This document shows positions 63,901 through 64,000 of a stretch of 64,000 bases of DNA, piece by piece. The position numbers were made by a program, and so were the translations under genes. How positions within the stretch are numbered: position 1 is the stretch's first letter; every line of letters starts with the position of its first letter. Under the pieces are notes generated by a model that ran no database searches, was not told the DNA's origin, and saw only the letters and a program-made list of their open reading frames with translations. Source of the stretch: Prochlorococcus sp. AG-418-C09 (lineage in GTDB: Bacteria > Cyanobacteriota > Cyanobacteriia > PCC-6307 > Cyanobiaceae); assembly GCA_003214355.1 (NCBI GenBank), contig QCLS01000005.1, positions 1 to 64,000 of the forward strand, written 5' to 3'.

Positions 63901-64000
63901 AATCTATTTGATTTCCAATCTAAATGAGGACCCATTCGATAATCCATTAGCTGAACTTTATAAAGATAATAAGGAAATATATAGAATATTTGGATCAGCT
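60977..64000 (+). CDS. cobN: cobaltochelatase subunit CobN (partial, runs off window end)
   Basis: Open frame from ATG at 60977 to the window end (1008 codons): [16 protein letters not shown]..., CobN-like [23 protein letters not shown]; absent from the track because no stop is in the window. Confidence 0.95.
   Translation, partial: [1008 protein letters not shown]

Overview
This 64 kb, strongly AT-rich window is densely coding and looks like a piece of a streamlined marine picocyanobacterial chromosome. The most likely source is a high-light Prochlorococcus; this is inferred from gene content and base composition, with no search run. It holds chlorophyll/photosystem genes (chlH, acsF, psb30/ycf12, a PAO/CAO-like Rieske oxygenase) and B12-related genes (cobU, metH, partial cobN). 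Housekeeping genes include carB, tpiA, folP, dapB, mfd, fmt, tldD/tldE, metG, pheT, ilvE, rpsR, rpmG and rpmF. There are many cyanobacterial conserved-unknown families and two tRNA genes with CAU anticodons. I saw no rRNA, CRISPR array, IS element or prophage. The most notable observations are: (1) an FtsH-family AAA+ protein whose zinc-protease HExxH motif reads NEVGR while the ATPase motifs are intact; (2) an RNase II/R-like protein that appears to have lost the RNB catalytic Asp cluster, alongside a second, short RNB protein that keeps it; (3) a ribbon-helix-helix-like N-terminus joined to a C-terminal J-domain; (4) a small putative DNA-binding protein whose gene is bracketed by TGYAACACT(T) operator-like repeats; (5) a cluster of related hairpins and a 13-bp inverted repeat at 52.7-53.5 kb; (6) two reading frames with no canonical start where the coding frame seems to begin; (7) a dense cluster of tiny orphan ORFs at 40.8-43.5 kb, including a pilin-like peptide.
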